Origin: Elymus sibiricus | Taxonomy: Eukaryota; Streptophyta; Magnoliopsida; Poales; Poaceae | Direction of reading: 5' to 3' | DNA: 64,000 bases | Assembly (NCBI GenBank): GCA_039707655.1 | Contig: CM077665.1 | Span: 314,030,486-314,094,485 of the forward strand | Part shown: positions 9,319 to 21,500 of the stretch, piece by piece | Layout: every line of letters starts with the position of its first letter | How positions within the stretch are numbered: position 1 is the stretch's first letter | Notes under the pieces: generated by a model | The model's input: only the letters and a program-made list of their open reading frames with translations | What the model was told of the DNA's origin: nothing | The model's database searches: none | Translations under genes and position numbers: made by a program

Positions 9319-10847
9319 AGGTGTGTACGTAGCCGAGAACTCATGTGAAATCCCTTCTTCGTCAAGAAAGGTTTCCACATTAGTGTTCTTGAACTCCGAG
9401 CCATTGTCGCTCCTAGCTTTCTTGATCTTCACTTCAAATTGATTTTGGGCCTTGCGAGCAAAGTTCTTGAAGATCTTTTGCATCTGCGACTTGCCATCAA
9501 GAAAGAATGCCCACATAAATCTGGAAAAATCATCAACTATAACCAGACCAAAGGAATTTCCACCGAGGCTCTTATAAGCATTGGGACCAAAAAGATCCAT
9601 ATGAAGCAATTCAAGTGGTCTCCTAGTAGTCATGATGTTCTTTACGGGATGACTTCCACCCACTTGTTTTCTTGCTTGACAAGCACTACGAAGTCTATCT
9701 TTGTCAAAGATAACATCTTTAACTCCAATTATATGATCACCTTTTATGAGCTTTTCTAGATTACGCATACCAACATGTCCTAGCCTTCTATGCCAAAGTC
9801 AACCTTTAGAAGATTTTGCAATGAGACAAGTACAAGATTTGGATCTCTTAGTGAAATCACCAATGTATAGATCACCTCTACGGAAACCGGTAAAGACCAT
9901 GTTGTTATTATCTAGATGAAACACTTGACAATCAAATTTAGTAAATAGCGCATTGAAACCGAAGCAGGCTAGTCTAGATACGGAAAGAAGATTGTAGCCA
10001 AGGGATTCAACAAGCATGACATTTTTAATGGAGCTATCATGAGATATGGCCACCTTACCAAGACCGAGTACCTTACCCTTGGAGTTATCCCCAACAGTCA
10101 CATACCTCCGTGGTCCATGGTTTGGTGTGATCTCTTGAAACATGTCTCTATCTCCGGTCATGTGATCGGTGCATCCACTATCGAGAATCCACTCCTTTCC
10201 TCCGGACATGTAGTCTTTGAAGTTTGCCATGAGACTTAGATTCTTCATAGTCTTCTCATATTCGATGTAAAACAACTCATCTTCATCATAGTAGTCATGT
10301 TCCACATTATCATCGTCAAATGGAATATCCTTGTCGTAAGAATCAAGAGAATTATGACCATGACAATGTTCAAGATTATGAATGCGAATGGCTTCAACAA
10401 TGATGTTGTTGATAGTTATGACATATCCTTTAGCACGCATGAGGTCTCTAAGCTCGAAGAGATAGTCATCAAAATTAGGATCACTAGGTTTCATTTTGTG
10501 AAATGCAATCGTTTTATGGAGAATGACATCAAGGTTTTTCAAAGAGTAATTTGGATATCTTTTCTCTAGATCATTCCACAAAGTAACACTCAAAGTTTCT
10601 CATTTGATCAAACACAGTTCTTGGCAATCCTCTAATGATAAGATTATCTAATATTACGAAGCATGTCAATTTCTTTTTTGTGTGAGGGATGTAAGGGATC
10701 AATGGGAAGCACATAAGGGCTCTTAACATACTTGCTCAAATGGAATTCATTGAATAGATCAAGCATCTCATCTTTCCAATGACTATAGTACTCCCCATCG
10801 AGAATAGGCACTCTACAACTAAGACTCCCCAAACCAGACACATCCAT
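9319..10847 (-). pseudogene. Copia gag-protease-integrase remnant (copy A)
   Basis: Begins MDVSGLGSLSCRVPILDGEYY, the same start as copy B. Visible parts are a UBN2-like Gag domain, protease (ILDSGCTDHMTGD), LLSVSRL, pre-integrase (LGHVGMRNLEKL) and the first half of integrase up to SHEFSATYTP. Breaks: two small deletions shift the frame near 10640 and 10600 relative to copy B, and a Trp codon has become TGA (9801-9799). The Gag has no CCHC knuckle: the Gag core runs straight into protease, exactly as in copy B. The second half of integrase, RT and RNase H are missing. Confidence 0.85.
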
Positions 10848-10888
10848 ATTCCTCCAATGGTGATAAAACCAAAGCTATGGAGACCAAA

Positions 10889-10900
10889 GCTCTGATACCA
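10889..10900 (-). other. Primer binding site (initiator tRNA-Met type), copy A
   Basis: On the minus strand TGGTATCAGAGC lies two bases after the LTR end (LTR CA at 10904-10903), the standard site complementary to the 3' end of initiator tRNA-Met. Confidence 0.85.
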
Positions 10901-10902
10901 AT

Positions 10903-12169
10903 TGTGGGGTCGAGAAAGGATGTCTAGAGGGGGGTGAATGGACTACTTGGCAAATTAAAAACCTAACCTTTTCCCAATTTTAATGGTTGGCAGATTTTAG
11001 CAATTCTGACAAGTCTAGCACATCCTACACATGCAAGTCAACGAGTATAACAGCAGAAAGTAAATACAAGCACATGTAAGTAAGAGTAGAGAAGAGGAGA
11101 TCAAACGCAATTGGAGACACGAAGATTTTTCCTATGGTTCCGATAGGTGGTCCTATCATACGCCCACATTGATGGAGACTTCAACCCATAGAGGGTAGCG
11201 GTCGCGAGACTCCATGGAGGGCTCCACCCATAAGGATCCACAAAGTAGCAACCTTGTCTATTCCATCACGGCTTACATCCACGAAGGGCTAGCCTCACTC
11301 GTGATAGATCTTCACGAAGTAGGCAATCTCCTTGCCCGTACAAACTTCTTGGTTCAACAACACACACGAAGACGGAGGCTACCAAGCGACACCTAACCAA
11401 TCTAAGAGACACCACTGTCCAAAAGGTAATAGATGTGGTAATAAGAATGATGAACTCCTTACTCTTGTGCTTCAAAAGATAGTCTCCTCAACACACAATC
11501 ACTCTCTCACAGATTTTGCTTGGTAGAAGAGGTTTATTGGGTGGAAAGCAACTTGGGGAGGCTAGAAATCAAGATTCATATGGTTGGAGTGGAAGATCTT
11601 GATCTCAACACATGAGTAGGTGGTTCTTTCTCAGAAAAATGGATGGGGCAAGTGTTGGTCTGTTCTGAGTGCTTCCTCTATGAGTGAGAGGCAGGTGGAG
11701 GGGTATATATAGGCATCTCCAAAAATCCAACCATTACAACATTATTGCCCAACTCGATGAAACCGAATCAAAAAGTCGGTTGCATCGACTAGTGCAAAAT
11801 GTGGCAACTTTTTATGTTTTGATGAGACCGATATATAAATCTTGATGGGACCGAATTGGCTGACCTAGGCAGTTACCAAAACTCGGTGAGACCGATTTAT
11901 GAAACTCAGAAATTCTGATTCTTAGAAATAGATTAACCGAAAGTTGGTCACTGATTTTGGTTTCACCGAAATGAAAAGTTGGTGTCACCGAGACCTTAGG
12001 GTTTGGCTTAGGATCTATCTAGGGTGAAACTCGGTAGGGCCGATTTGAAAATATTGGTGGCACCGAATTTAAGTGGTAGGGTTTAGACAGAGTATTTTGT
12101 GGGAGAATTTCATGGGTATTTTTGGTGGCTAACTCTAAGCACTTGAGCAACCAGATCATCATGGATACC
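10903..12169 (-). repeat. Partial 5' LTR of copia copy A
   Basis: 1267 bp matching the LTR at 51471-53062 from about its position 264 to its end. It has a TATA-like tatatatagg at 11704-11713 (minus-strand cctatatata) and several CGGT..ACCG units. The first part is missing where the Sabrina-type LTR joins at 12170. Confidence 0.82.
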
Positions 12170-13739
12170 TGATACTCGTGGTCTGCGTTGGGTTTTCCAT
12201 GGAGAGGAACGGGTGATGTAGCACAATATGGATAAGTATTTCCCTCAGTAGAGAACCAAGGTCTATCGAACCAATAAGAGTAACGGTCAACCACCGTCTT
12301 CAACGACTGCACACAAAAGAGCAAACACTTGCACCCAACGCGACAATAGGGTTGTCAATCCCCTTGGTCTGCAAGCAAATGAAGTGTGTAGATGATAGTA
12401 GATAATTGTAAATTGCAAAATATAATAAAATATAATAAATGGCAGCAAGGTATTGAAAGCTTTTGTAAATTTATAAGTGAATAGACTCGGGGGTATAGTT
12501 TTCCCCAGTGGCATCTGTCATATAGTAAGCATACGGTGGGTCGACAAATTACTGTTAGGCAATTGATAGAAAAGCGCATAGTTATACAATCTTTATTCAC
12601 AGCAATGATCATGTATATATAGGCATCACATCCATAAGAAAATAGGCTGACTCATGCCTGCACCTATTACTATTAATCCACCCATCGACCGCTATCCATC
12701 ATGCAGAGTATTAAGTAAAATAGAGTAATGCTTGGAGAACAATGACATGATGTAGACAAAGAGAATTCAATTAATATAAACTAACCCCATCGGTTTATCC
12801 TTAGCGGCAACAATAACAGTACAAAGACGTGTCTTGTCCCTTTCTGTCACTAGGATATAGAGCACCGCCAGATTGAACCCACTACAACGCACCCCTCTCA
12901 CTGAAGATAAACCAATCTACTTGGCCAAAGCAAATCAATATAATAGAGAGATTTACGAAGCTATGATGATCATGAAAATAAGAATCAAATAAAATTCAGA
13001 GAAGACTCCAATCTTTTATTATGAATAATCTGAACATAAACCCACAATTCATCGGATCCCAACAAATGCACCGCATAAAAGAATTACATCAGATAGATCC
13101 AAGCGAAGATGCGATGATCATTGTATTGTAGATTAAGAGAGCGAGATAGCCATCTAGGTACTAACTACGAACCCGTAGGTTTGTGGTGAACTACTCACAC
13201 ATCACCATGGGAGCAGCAAGGATGATGTAGAGGCCCTCTGTGATCGATCCCCCCTCCGATAGGGCACAAAACAGGACTCTAGATGGGCACACGGTGAAAC
13301 AGAGACTTGCGGTGATGGAAAAGTGTTTTGGGTGGCTCCTTAGGGTTTTGGGGATTTTAGGGAATTTATAGGCCAGAGAGGGGCATCGGAGGACGCCCGA
13401 GGGGGGCACCACATAACAGGGTGCGGACCACCCCCAGGGCGCGCCCTGTTGTGTGGTGCCTCCCTCATGGAGTCACTGACCTCCTTCCGAAGCTTGCAGG
13501 TCTTCTTTTGGTCCAGAAAAAATCATATTAAAGTTTTGTGGCAATTGGACTTCGTTTGGTACTGTAAACCTGAAAAGCCAAAAACATGCTGAAAACAGCA
13601 ACTGGCACTGAGCACTGGGCTAATAGGTTAGTGCTCAGAAATAATATTAATTGGTAAATAAACACCCAAAAAGTATCCTATAATGATAATAGAATAGCAT
13701 GGAACAATAAAAAATTATAGATACGTTGGAGACGTATCG
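12170..13739 (-). repeat. 3' LTR of the Sabrina/Athila-type element
   Basis: 1570 bp. Minus-strand start CGATACGTCTCC (expected TGATACG, so the first T appears mutated to C) and end CGAGTATCA; the terminal TGATA/TATCA forms a short inverted repeat. The polypurine tract lies just outside at 13741-13754. A TATA-like cctataaatt (minus) lies at about 13363-13372. Confidence 0.82.
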
Positions 13740-16559
13740 GCATCCCCAAGCTTAATTCCTGCTCGTCCTCTAGTAGGTAAATGATAAAAATAGAATTTTT
13801 GATGTGACATGCTACCCAACATGTAATCTATTGCAGGTTTGATCATTGAGAAACAATGAATTAATAAACATAAACATAGTAATATCTATAAGCATAAGAA
13901 ACATAATCATCAAGTTTCAAAGTATACGATCTGAAAAGAATGTTCACCCCCTATTGATTTTATCATATTAGAATAGCATGGCTCTGTCTTAACCACATAA
14001 ATACAAATGTCAAGCACCATGGTTTCAAGTCAGGCAATTGGATTGTACTTCTTAACGTGCTTCAGCTTTTTATTACTCACGCAATATATGAGCGTGAACC
14101 ATGGATATAGCATGAAGGTGGAATAGAATATGGTGGTAGGTTTCAAAGGGGTAAAAATGGAGAAGAAATTCTCGCATCAACTAGGCGTATCAACGGGCTA
14201 TGGAGATGCCCATCAATAGATATCAATGTGAGGAGTAGGGATTGCCATGCAACGGATGCACTAGAGCTATAAGTGTATGAAAGCTCAACTGAAGCTAAGT
14301 GGGTGTGCATCCAACTTGCTTGCTCATGAAGACCTCGGGCATTTGAGGAAGCCCATCATCGGAATATACAAGCCAAGTTCTATAATGAAAAATTCCCACT
14401 AGCATATGGGAGTGACAAAACAAGAGACTCTCTATATGAAAAATATGGTGCCACTTTGAGGCACAAGTGTGGAATAAGAGGTAGCAACACTGTCCCTTCT
14501 CTCTTTTCTCTCATTTAATTATTTTTATTTTTCTCTTTTTTTAGTTTTTTATTTTCCTTTTTTCCCTTTTCTTTTTCTCTTGCTTTTTCTTTTATTTTAC
14601 GTCCGGAGTGTCATCCCGATTTGTGGGGGAATCATTGTCTCCATCATCCTTTCCTCACTGAGACAGTGCCCTAATAATGATGATCATCACACTTTTATTT
14701 ACTTACAACTCAACATGAAAAACGGTATGACTCTATATGAATGCTTCTGGCCGTGTACCAGGATGTGCAATGATCAAGAGTAACATGCATGATAATGATG
14801 AACGGTGGCTTTGCCAGAAATACTATGTTAGCTTATATGATGATGCAAAGCAATATGACAATGAAAGTACAAGTCATATGATGTGACGGTGGAAGTTGCA
14901 TCGCAATATATCTCGGAATGGCTATGGAAATGCCATGATGGGTAGGTATGGTGGCTATTTTGAGGAAGATATAATGAGGCTTATGTGCAAAAGAGCGTAT
15001 CATGTCACGGGGTTTGGATGCACCGGCGAAGGTTGCACCGGTCCTCGAGGTGAGAATGGGCAATGCATGGTACCGAAGAGGCTAGCAAATATGTGGAGGT
15101 GAGAGTGTGTATATCCATGGACTCACATTAGTCATAAAGAACTCACATACTTATTGCAAGATTTTATCAGCTCTCGCGAAGCAAAGCACTACTCGCATGC
15201 CCCTAGGGACGAGGTTGGGAGGAGTTAACCATCGCGCGCCTCCGACCTAAACAACACTAGGATTTCAACGAGGAATAAATATGCTCACACAGCATCACCA
15301 TGACATAAAAATATTTGGATGAACAACAAGTTAACAACATCTAATTCACGATATTCTTATCAGCCAATGATAATGCACTCATGCTCTTTCACATTACCAC
15401 ATTAATATCATTAACCATGATTTCTCTTTTATGTGCTACATGTGGTTTTGATTATGCACTCATTGAATACCTATTATTTTCGGACTAGTCTTATAACCCA
15501 TGCAAATTACCATCGCTATTTATTAACTCTCAAACAAATATAAGTGAAGAACAAGAGTGCAATTATTTCTATAAAATCTATACGCCACCATGCTCTAAAA
15601 GATATAAGTGAAGTACTGGAGAACCTTCTAAGCTCAAAAGATATAAGTGAAGCACAAAGAGTATTCTAATAAATCATGATGATAGTGTGTATCTCTCAAG
15701 TGGGTGTGTCCAGCAAACAATGATTGTGGGAAACTTAAACTAAAGCAAACGACGCTCCAAGCAAAACTCATATCATGTGATGAATAAAAATATAGTTGCA
15801 AGTGATATACCGATGGATTGAGACGAAAGAGGGGATGCCTTCTGGGGCATCCCCAAGCTTAGATGCTTGAGTCTTCCTAGAATATTACCTTGGGGTGCCT
15901 TGGGCATCCCCAAGCTTAGGCTCTTGCCGATCCTTATTCCTTCGTGCATTGCGATAACACCCAAAACTTGAAAACTTCAGGACACAAAACTTAACAGAGA
16001 ACTCGTGAGATCCGTTAGTATAATAAACATATCAAATACTTTAGGTACTGTTATAAATTGATTCATATTTTATTATTGCATAATTTACTGTATTCTAACT
16101 TCTCCATGACTTATACCCCCCGATATAATCCAAAGCATCATCAAAACAAGCAACTTATGCAAGCAAAAACAGAATCTGTCTAAAACAGAACAGTCTGTAA
16201 AGATCTACAAGTAAACTATACATGTGTATCTCTAAAAATTCTAAAAAATTAGGACAACCTGAATAATTTTTATACCAATAATGTTTAAAAAAATTCAATA
16301 TCAAAAATACATTCCATTAAAATCAAAGAATTATGCACTGGACGCTAAAGTTTATGTTTTTGCACCGTATCGATTCTACTTATCTTGTAAGTCATCCCAA
16401 AGGTTTTACTTGGCACAAACACTAATTTAAACATAAAAACACAATAATTACAGATTCAATAATCATGTTATAAGAAAAACAGAAAGTAAAAAAAGAAAAA
16501 ATAAAGATAACTATTGGGTTTTCTCCCAACTAGCGCTATTGTTTTACGCCCCTAGCTAG
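13740..16559 (-). other. Non-coding internal region of the Sabrina/Athila-type element
   Basis: About 2.8 kb with stops in all frames and no recognised pol domain. The polypurine tract TAAGCTTGGGGATG (minus) lies at 13754-13741. Two further copies of AAGCTTGGGGATGCC occur near 15847-15862 and 15905-15920, more than 2 kb from the LTR. A low-complexity T-rich stretch lies at 14517-14600. Confidence 0.65.
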
Positions 16560-17465
16560 GCATATTGCATAGTTTCAAGTGTTGTCATCTTTGACACTCC
16601 ACCCATAAGTAGCCCTCATGATAGATTCATAAGGTGGTTTGATTCTCTTCCTAGGGAAGTGTTCCATCCCTTTCTTTAATGGAAATTGGAACTTTATGTT
16701 TCCCTCTTTCATATCAATAATTGCACCTATAGTTCGTAAGAAAGGTCTTCCAAGTATTATTGGACAAGTAGTATTGCATTAAATATCAAGCACAATTAAA
16801 TCTACAGGCACATAATTTCTATTTGCAAGGATAAGCACATCATTTATTCTACCTAAAGGTTTCTTCATGGTAGAATCCGCAAGATGTAAGTTTAGGGAAC
16901 AATCTTGAATGTTAGTGAGACCAAGCAATTAACAAAGAGATTTAGGTATAGTTGAAACACTAGCATCAAGGTCGCAGAAAGCATTGCATTCATATTATTT
17001 AAGCTTTATTTTGATAGTAGGTTCCCACTCATCATCCAATTTTCTAGGAATAGAAACTTCAAGTTCAAATTTCTTATCATAAGCTTTTATCATCGCTTCT
17101 ACTATATGTTGAGTAAAAGCTTTATTTCGTTCATAAGCATTGAGTGAGCTAATAATGGACTGCAACAAGGAAATACATTCTACTAAAGAGCAACTTTCAT
17201 AATTAAAGTCCTTGTAATCCAAGATGGTGGGCACATCACTAGTTAAAGTTTTAACCTCTCCATACCCACTTTTTTAGTTTAGCACTAGAATCATCACCCT
17301 CCAAGCAAACGGGACTCTCTCTAGCTAGAGTTGACTCAACTCCGGTCCCTTTATCATTTATTTTCAGAGAAGTAAACAAAGATTCAATGGGATAAGTGCC
17401 AAGAATTTTAAGATCTTCATCGTGATTCCGGTAAAAACCGGGTGGAAGGGCTTTTTCTAAGAATT
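16560..17465 (-). pseudogene. Athila-lineage gag tail and aspartic protease remnant
   Basis: On the minus strand the frame reads LEKALPPGFYRNHDEDLK near 17465-17410, an intact stretch MPTILDYKDFNYESC... at 17234-16995, then a protease-like segment with CDLDASVSTIPKSL (about 16975; usual form DLGAS, here Gly is Asp) and ILGRPFLRTIGAIID (about 16760-16715). Several in-frame stops separate the pieces. The DxxAS plus ILGRPFL pair is characteristic of Athila-type retropepsin. Nothing follows that looks like reverse transcriptase. Confidence 0.75.
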
Positions 17466-18512
17466 CCCATCGAGTTTAGAGAATCGGTACCACCGAGAAG
17501 TTGGACCAACTTTATGTTAGCCCATTTCTCTAAATCGGTCCCACCGAGTTTAAGGAATCGGTCTCACCGAGATTTGGTAACTTCGTAGGTCACCCATATC
17601 GGTACCACTGAGATTCATATATCGGTCTCACCGAAAACGCCAAAGTTGCCACATTTTGAACTAGTCGGTGCCACCGAGTTTCACTTCGGTTTCACCGAGT
17701 TGGGCAATAATGTTGTAACGGTTGGATTTTTGGAGAACCCTATATATACCCCTCCACCACCATTCACTCGCAAGAGAAGCACTCAGAACATACACCTACC
17801 CTTGTGTTGAGGTCAAGATCATCCACTCCAACCATATGGATCTTGATTTCTACCCTCCCCAAGTTGCTTTCCATCCAATCAATCTCTTCTACCCATGCCA
17901 AATCTGTGAGAGAGTGATTGAGTGTTGAGGAGACTATCTTTTGAAGCAGAAGAGCAAGGATTTCATCATACTACCACATCTATTAACTTTTGGAGGGTGG
18001 TGCCTCCTAGATTGGTTAGGTGTCGCTTGGGAGCCTCCATCTTCGTGATTGTGGAGTTGAACCAAGAGTTTGTAAGGGCAAGGAGATCTCCTACTTCATG
18101 AAGATCTAACCATACTGAGGCTAGTCCTTCGTGGACGGAAGCCGTGATGGAATAGTCGAGGTTGCTACTTCGTGGACCCTTATGGGTGGAGCCCTCCGTG
18201 GACTCTCGTGGCCGCTACCCTCCGTGGGTTGAAGACTCCATCAGCGTGGACGTCCGATAGAACCACCTATCAGAACCACGGGAAAAATCTTCGTGTCTCC
18301 ATATTGCGTTTCATCTTACTATCTCTACTCTCTTACATATGCTTGTATTTACTTTCCACTACCATACTTGTTGACTAGCATGTGTAGGGTGCATTAGACT
18401 TGTTAGATTGCTAAAATCTGCCAACCAATTAACTTGGGAAAAGGTTAGGTTTCTAATTTGTCAAGTAGTCTATTCACCCCCCCATCTAGACATCCCTTCT
18501 AGTTATCCCACA
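17466..18512 (+). repeat. 5' LTR of copy B, truncated at its 5' side
   Basis: Matches 3' LTR positions from about 51968 onward, so roughly the first 500 bp are missing. TATA-like tatatatacc at 17741-17750. Relative to the 3' LTR it lacks about 40 bp near 17805; the missing piece is bounded by cacc on both sides, the mark of a short-repeat deletion. Confidence 0.85.
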
Positions 18513-18514
18513 AT

Positions 18515-18526
18515 TGGTATCAGAGC
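18515..18526 (+). other. Primer binding site (initiator tRNA-Met type), copy B
   Basis: TGGTATCAGAGC starts two bases after the LTR end (CA at 18511-18512). Confidence 0.88.
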
Positions 18527-18567
18527 TTTGGTCTCCATAGCTTCGGTTTCATCACCGTTGGAGGAAG

Positions 18568-21500
18568 ATGGATGTGTCTAGTTTGGGGAGTCTTAGGTGT
18601 AGAGTGCCCATTCTCGATGGGGAGTACTATAGTCAATGGAAATATGAGATGCTTGAGTTATTCAATGAATTCCATTTGAGCAAGTATGTTAAGAACCCCT
18701 ATGTACCTCCCATTGATCCTTTACACCCCACACATGAAGAGGAAATTGATATGCTACACAATCTTAGAACTGTTAATCTTATCATTAGAGGATTGCCTAG
18801 AATTGCGTTCGATCAAATGAAGAAATTTGAATGTGCTTATACTATGTGGAATTATTTGGAGAAACATTATCCAAATTATTCATTGAGTAATCTTGATGAA
18901 ATTCTTCATAAATCTATTGTTTTTCACAAAATGATGCCTAGTGATCCTAAGTTTGATGACTATCTATTTGAGCTTAGAGACCTCATGCATGCTAAAGGAG
19001 ATGTCATAACTATCAACAACATCATTGTTGAAGCCATTCACATTCATAATCTTGAACATTGTCATGATCACAACTCTAACGAATCTCTTGTTTCTTATGA
19101 CGAGGATTTCCCACTTGATGATGACAATGTGGAACATGGCTACTATGATGAAGATGAGTTGTTCGACATCGAGTATGAGAAGACTATGAAGAATCTAAGT
19201 CTCATGGCAAACTTCAAGGATTACATGTCCGGAGGAAAAGAGTGGATTCTCGATAGTGGATGCACTGATCATATGACCGGAGATAGAGACATGTTTCAAG
19301 AGATCACACCAAACCATGGACCGCGAAGGTATGTGACTTTTGGAGACAACTCCAAGGGTAAGTTACTTGGTATTGGTAAGTTGGCCATATCTCACGATAG
19401 CTCCATTCAAAATGTCATGCTTGTTGAATCCCTTGGCTACAATCTTCTTTCCGTATCTAGACTTGCCGATTTCGGTTTTAATGTGCTATTTACCAAAGTA
19501 GATTTTCAAGTGTTCCATCAAGACAATCATAGCATGGTATTTACCGGTTTCCATAGAGGTGATCTATACATTGTTGATTTTACTAAGAGATCCAAACCTC
19601 GTACTTGTCTTATTGCAAAATGTTCTAAAGGTTGGCTTTGTCATAGAAGGCTAGGACATGTTGGTATGCGTAATCTAGACAAGCTCATCAGAGGTGATCA
19701 CATACTTGGTGTTAAAGATGTTATCTTTGACAGAGATAGACTTTGTAGTGCTTTTCAAGCCGGAAAGCAAGTAGGTGGAAGTCATCCCATAAAGAATATC
19801 ATGACTACTAGGAGACCACTCGAGTTGCTTCATATGGATCTTTTTGGTCCCAATGCTTACAAGAGCCTCGGTGGAAATTCCTTTGGTCTAGTTATAGTTG
19901 ATGATTTTTCCATATTTACGTGGGTATTCTTTCTTGATGATAAGTCGCAGGTGCAAAAGATCTTCAAGAACTTCGCTCGCAAGGCACAAAATCAATTTGA
20001 AGTGAAGATCAAGAAAGTTCGGAGCGACAACGGATCGGAGTTCAAGAACACAAATGTGGATTCCTTTCTTGACGAAGAAGGGATTTCACATGAGTTCTCG
20101 GCTACGTACACACCTCAACAAAATGGAGTTGTTGAGAGGAAGAACCGGACTCTTATAGAGATGGCTAGAATGATGCTCGACGAATACAAGATGCCAAGAC
20201 ACTTTTGGGCGGAAGCCGTGGAAACAGCTTGTCATGCTACGAACTGACTCTACCTTCACAACCTTCTCGGTAAAACAGCATACGAGCCACTCACCGGTAA
20301 CAAGCCCCAAGTTGGATACTTTCGAGTATTCGGCTCCAAGTGTTACATTCTTGATAAGCATCATCATTCTAAATTTGCTCCTAAACCTCATGAAGGTTTC
20401 CTACTCGGTTACGGATCAAACTCTCACACTTACCGTGTCTAAACAACTTCACTCGAAAAGTTGAAGAGACGGTAGATGTGAATTTTGATGAATCTAATGG
20501 TTCGCAAGTCGAACAATTGCCAAATGATGTAGGAGATAAGGAACCTTCGGAAGCTATCCAAGACTTGTCCATCGGCAAGATTCGTCCCATGGAGGTGAAG
20601 GAAAGTACTTCATCAACTCAAGTGGAAGCCCCTACTTCACGTCAAGGTGAACCTCAACATGACATGGAGGCATCCACAAGCGGTACACGACAAGATGAAG
20701 AAGAGGGAGAAGTTCATCATGATGATCCACCTCAACCACCTTCACCACCACCTCAAGGCAACGACAACGAAGAAGATGATGATGATGATGAAGCTCCTCC
20801 ATCCAACAAGCAAAAGTTACCCCGAGTTCAAGAAAGAGTGAACAAAAATCATCCTCTAGATCAAATCTTCAGTGACATACAAACCGGGAGGATAACACGC
20901 TCTAAAACTCGACTAGCTAACTTTTGTGAGCATTATTCATTCATCTCTAGTATTGAGACTTTGAAGGTAGAAGAAGCTCTTCAAGACCCGGATTGGGTGA
21001 ATGCTATGCACGAGGAGCTACACAACTTCGAGAGGAACGAAGTGTGGACACTAGTGGAGAAGCCCAAGGACGAGCAAAACATCATCGGAACCAAATGGGT
21101 GTTTAAAAACAAACAAGACGAAGACTGTCAAGTCGTACGCAACAAGGCGCATCTCGTGGCTCAAGGCTACACCCAAGTCGAAGGTATGGACTACGGTGAG
21201 ACCTATGCCCCCATTGCTAGACTTGAAGCTATTCGCATTCTTCTTGCTTATGCTAATCACCATGATATCACGCTTTATCAAATTGACATTAAAAGTGCAT
21301 TTTTAAATGGTGATATTGAAGAAGAGGTCTATGTTAAACACCCCCCTGGTTTTGTGAATCCTAAGAAACCTAATCACGTTTAGAAGCTTCGTAAAGCACT
21401 TTATGGACTTAAGCAAGCCCACGTGCTTGGTATAAATGCTTAATGAAGCTTCTCATTGAAAGGGGTTTTGAAATTGGTAAAATTGACGCAGCCTTGTTCA

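Larger units (their letters stand above)
9319..12169 (-). mobile_element. Copia family 2, copy A (minus strand, truncated at both ends)
   Basis: Read on the minus strand: LTR from about position 264 to its end (12169-10903), primer binding site, gag, protease, pre-integrase and integrase, cut inside integrase at 9319. It is close to copy B (17466-53062) in nucleotide and protein sequence but a separate copy. Both ends abut 3' ends of Sabrina-type LTRs facing towards it (plus strand on the left, minus strand on the right). Confidence 0.82.
12170..17465 (-). mobile_element. Sabrina/Athila-type gypsy element, 3' half
   Basis: The minus-strand order is a gag tail-protease remnant (17465-16560), about 2.8 kb of non-coding sequence, a polypurine tract and a 3' LTR (13739-12170). 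No RT, RNase H or integrase is seen between protease and LTR, consistent with a non-autonomous Athila-lineage family such as Sabrina (name from memory). Its 5' half is gone; at about 17465 it joins the LTR of copia copy B directly, so the right edge is a rearrangement and not an LTR end. Confidence 0.75.

Noticed and set aside
18515..18526. TGGTATCAGAGC as part of a tRNA gene
   Set aside because: Only the 3'-end complement is present, at a fixed distance from an LTR end; no cloverleaf can be drawn around it.
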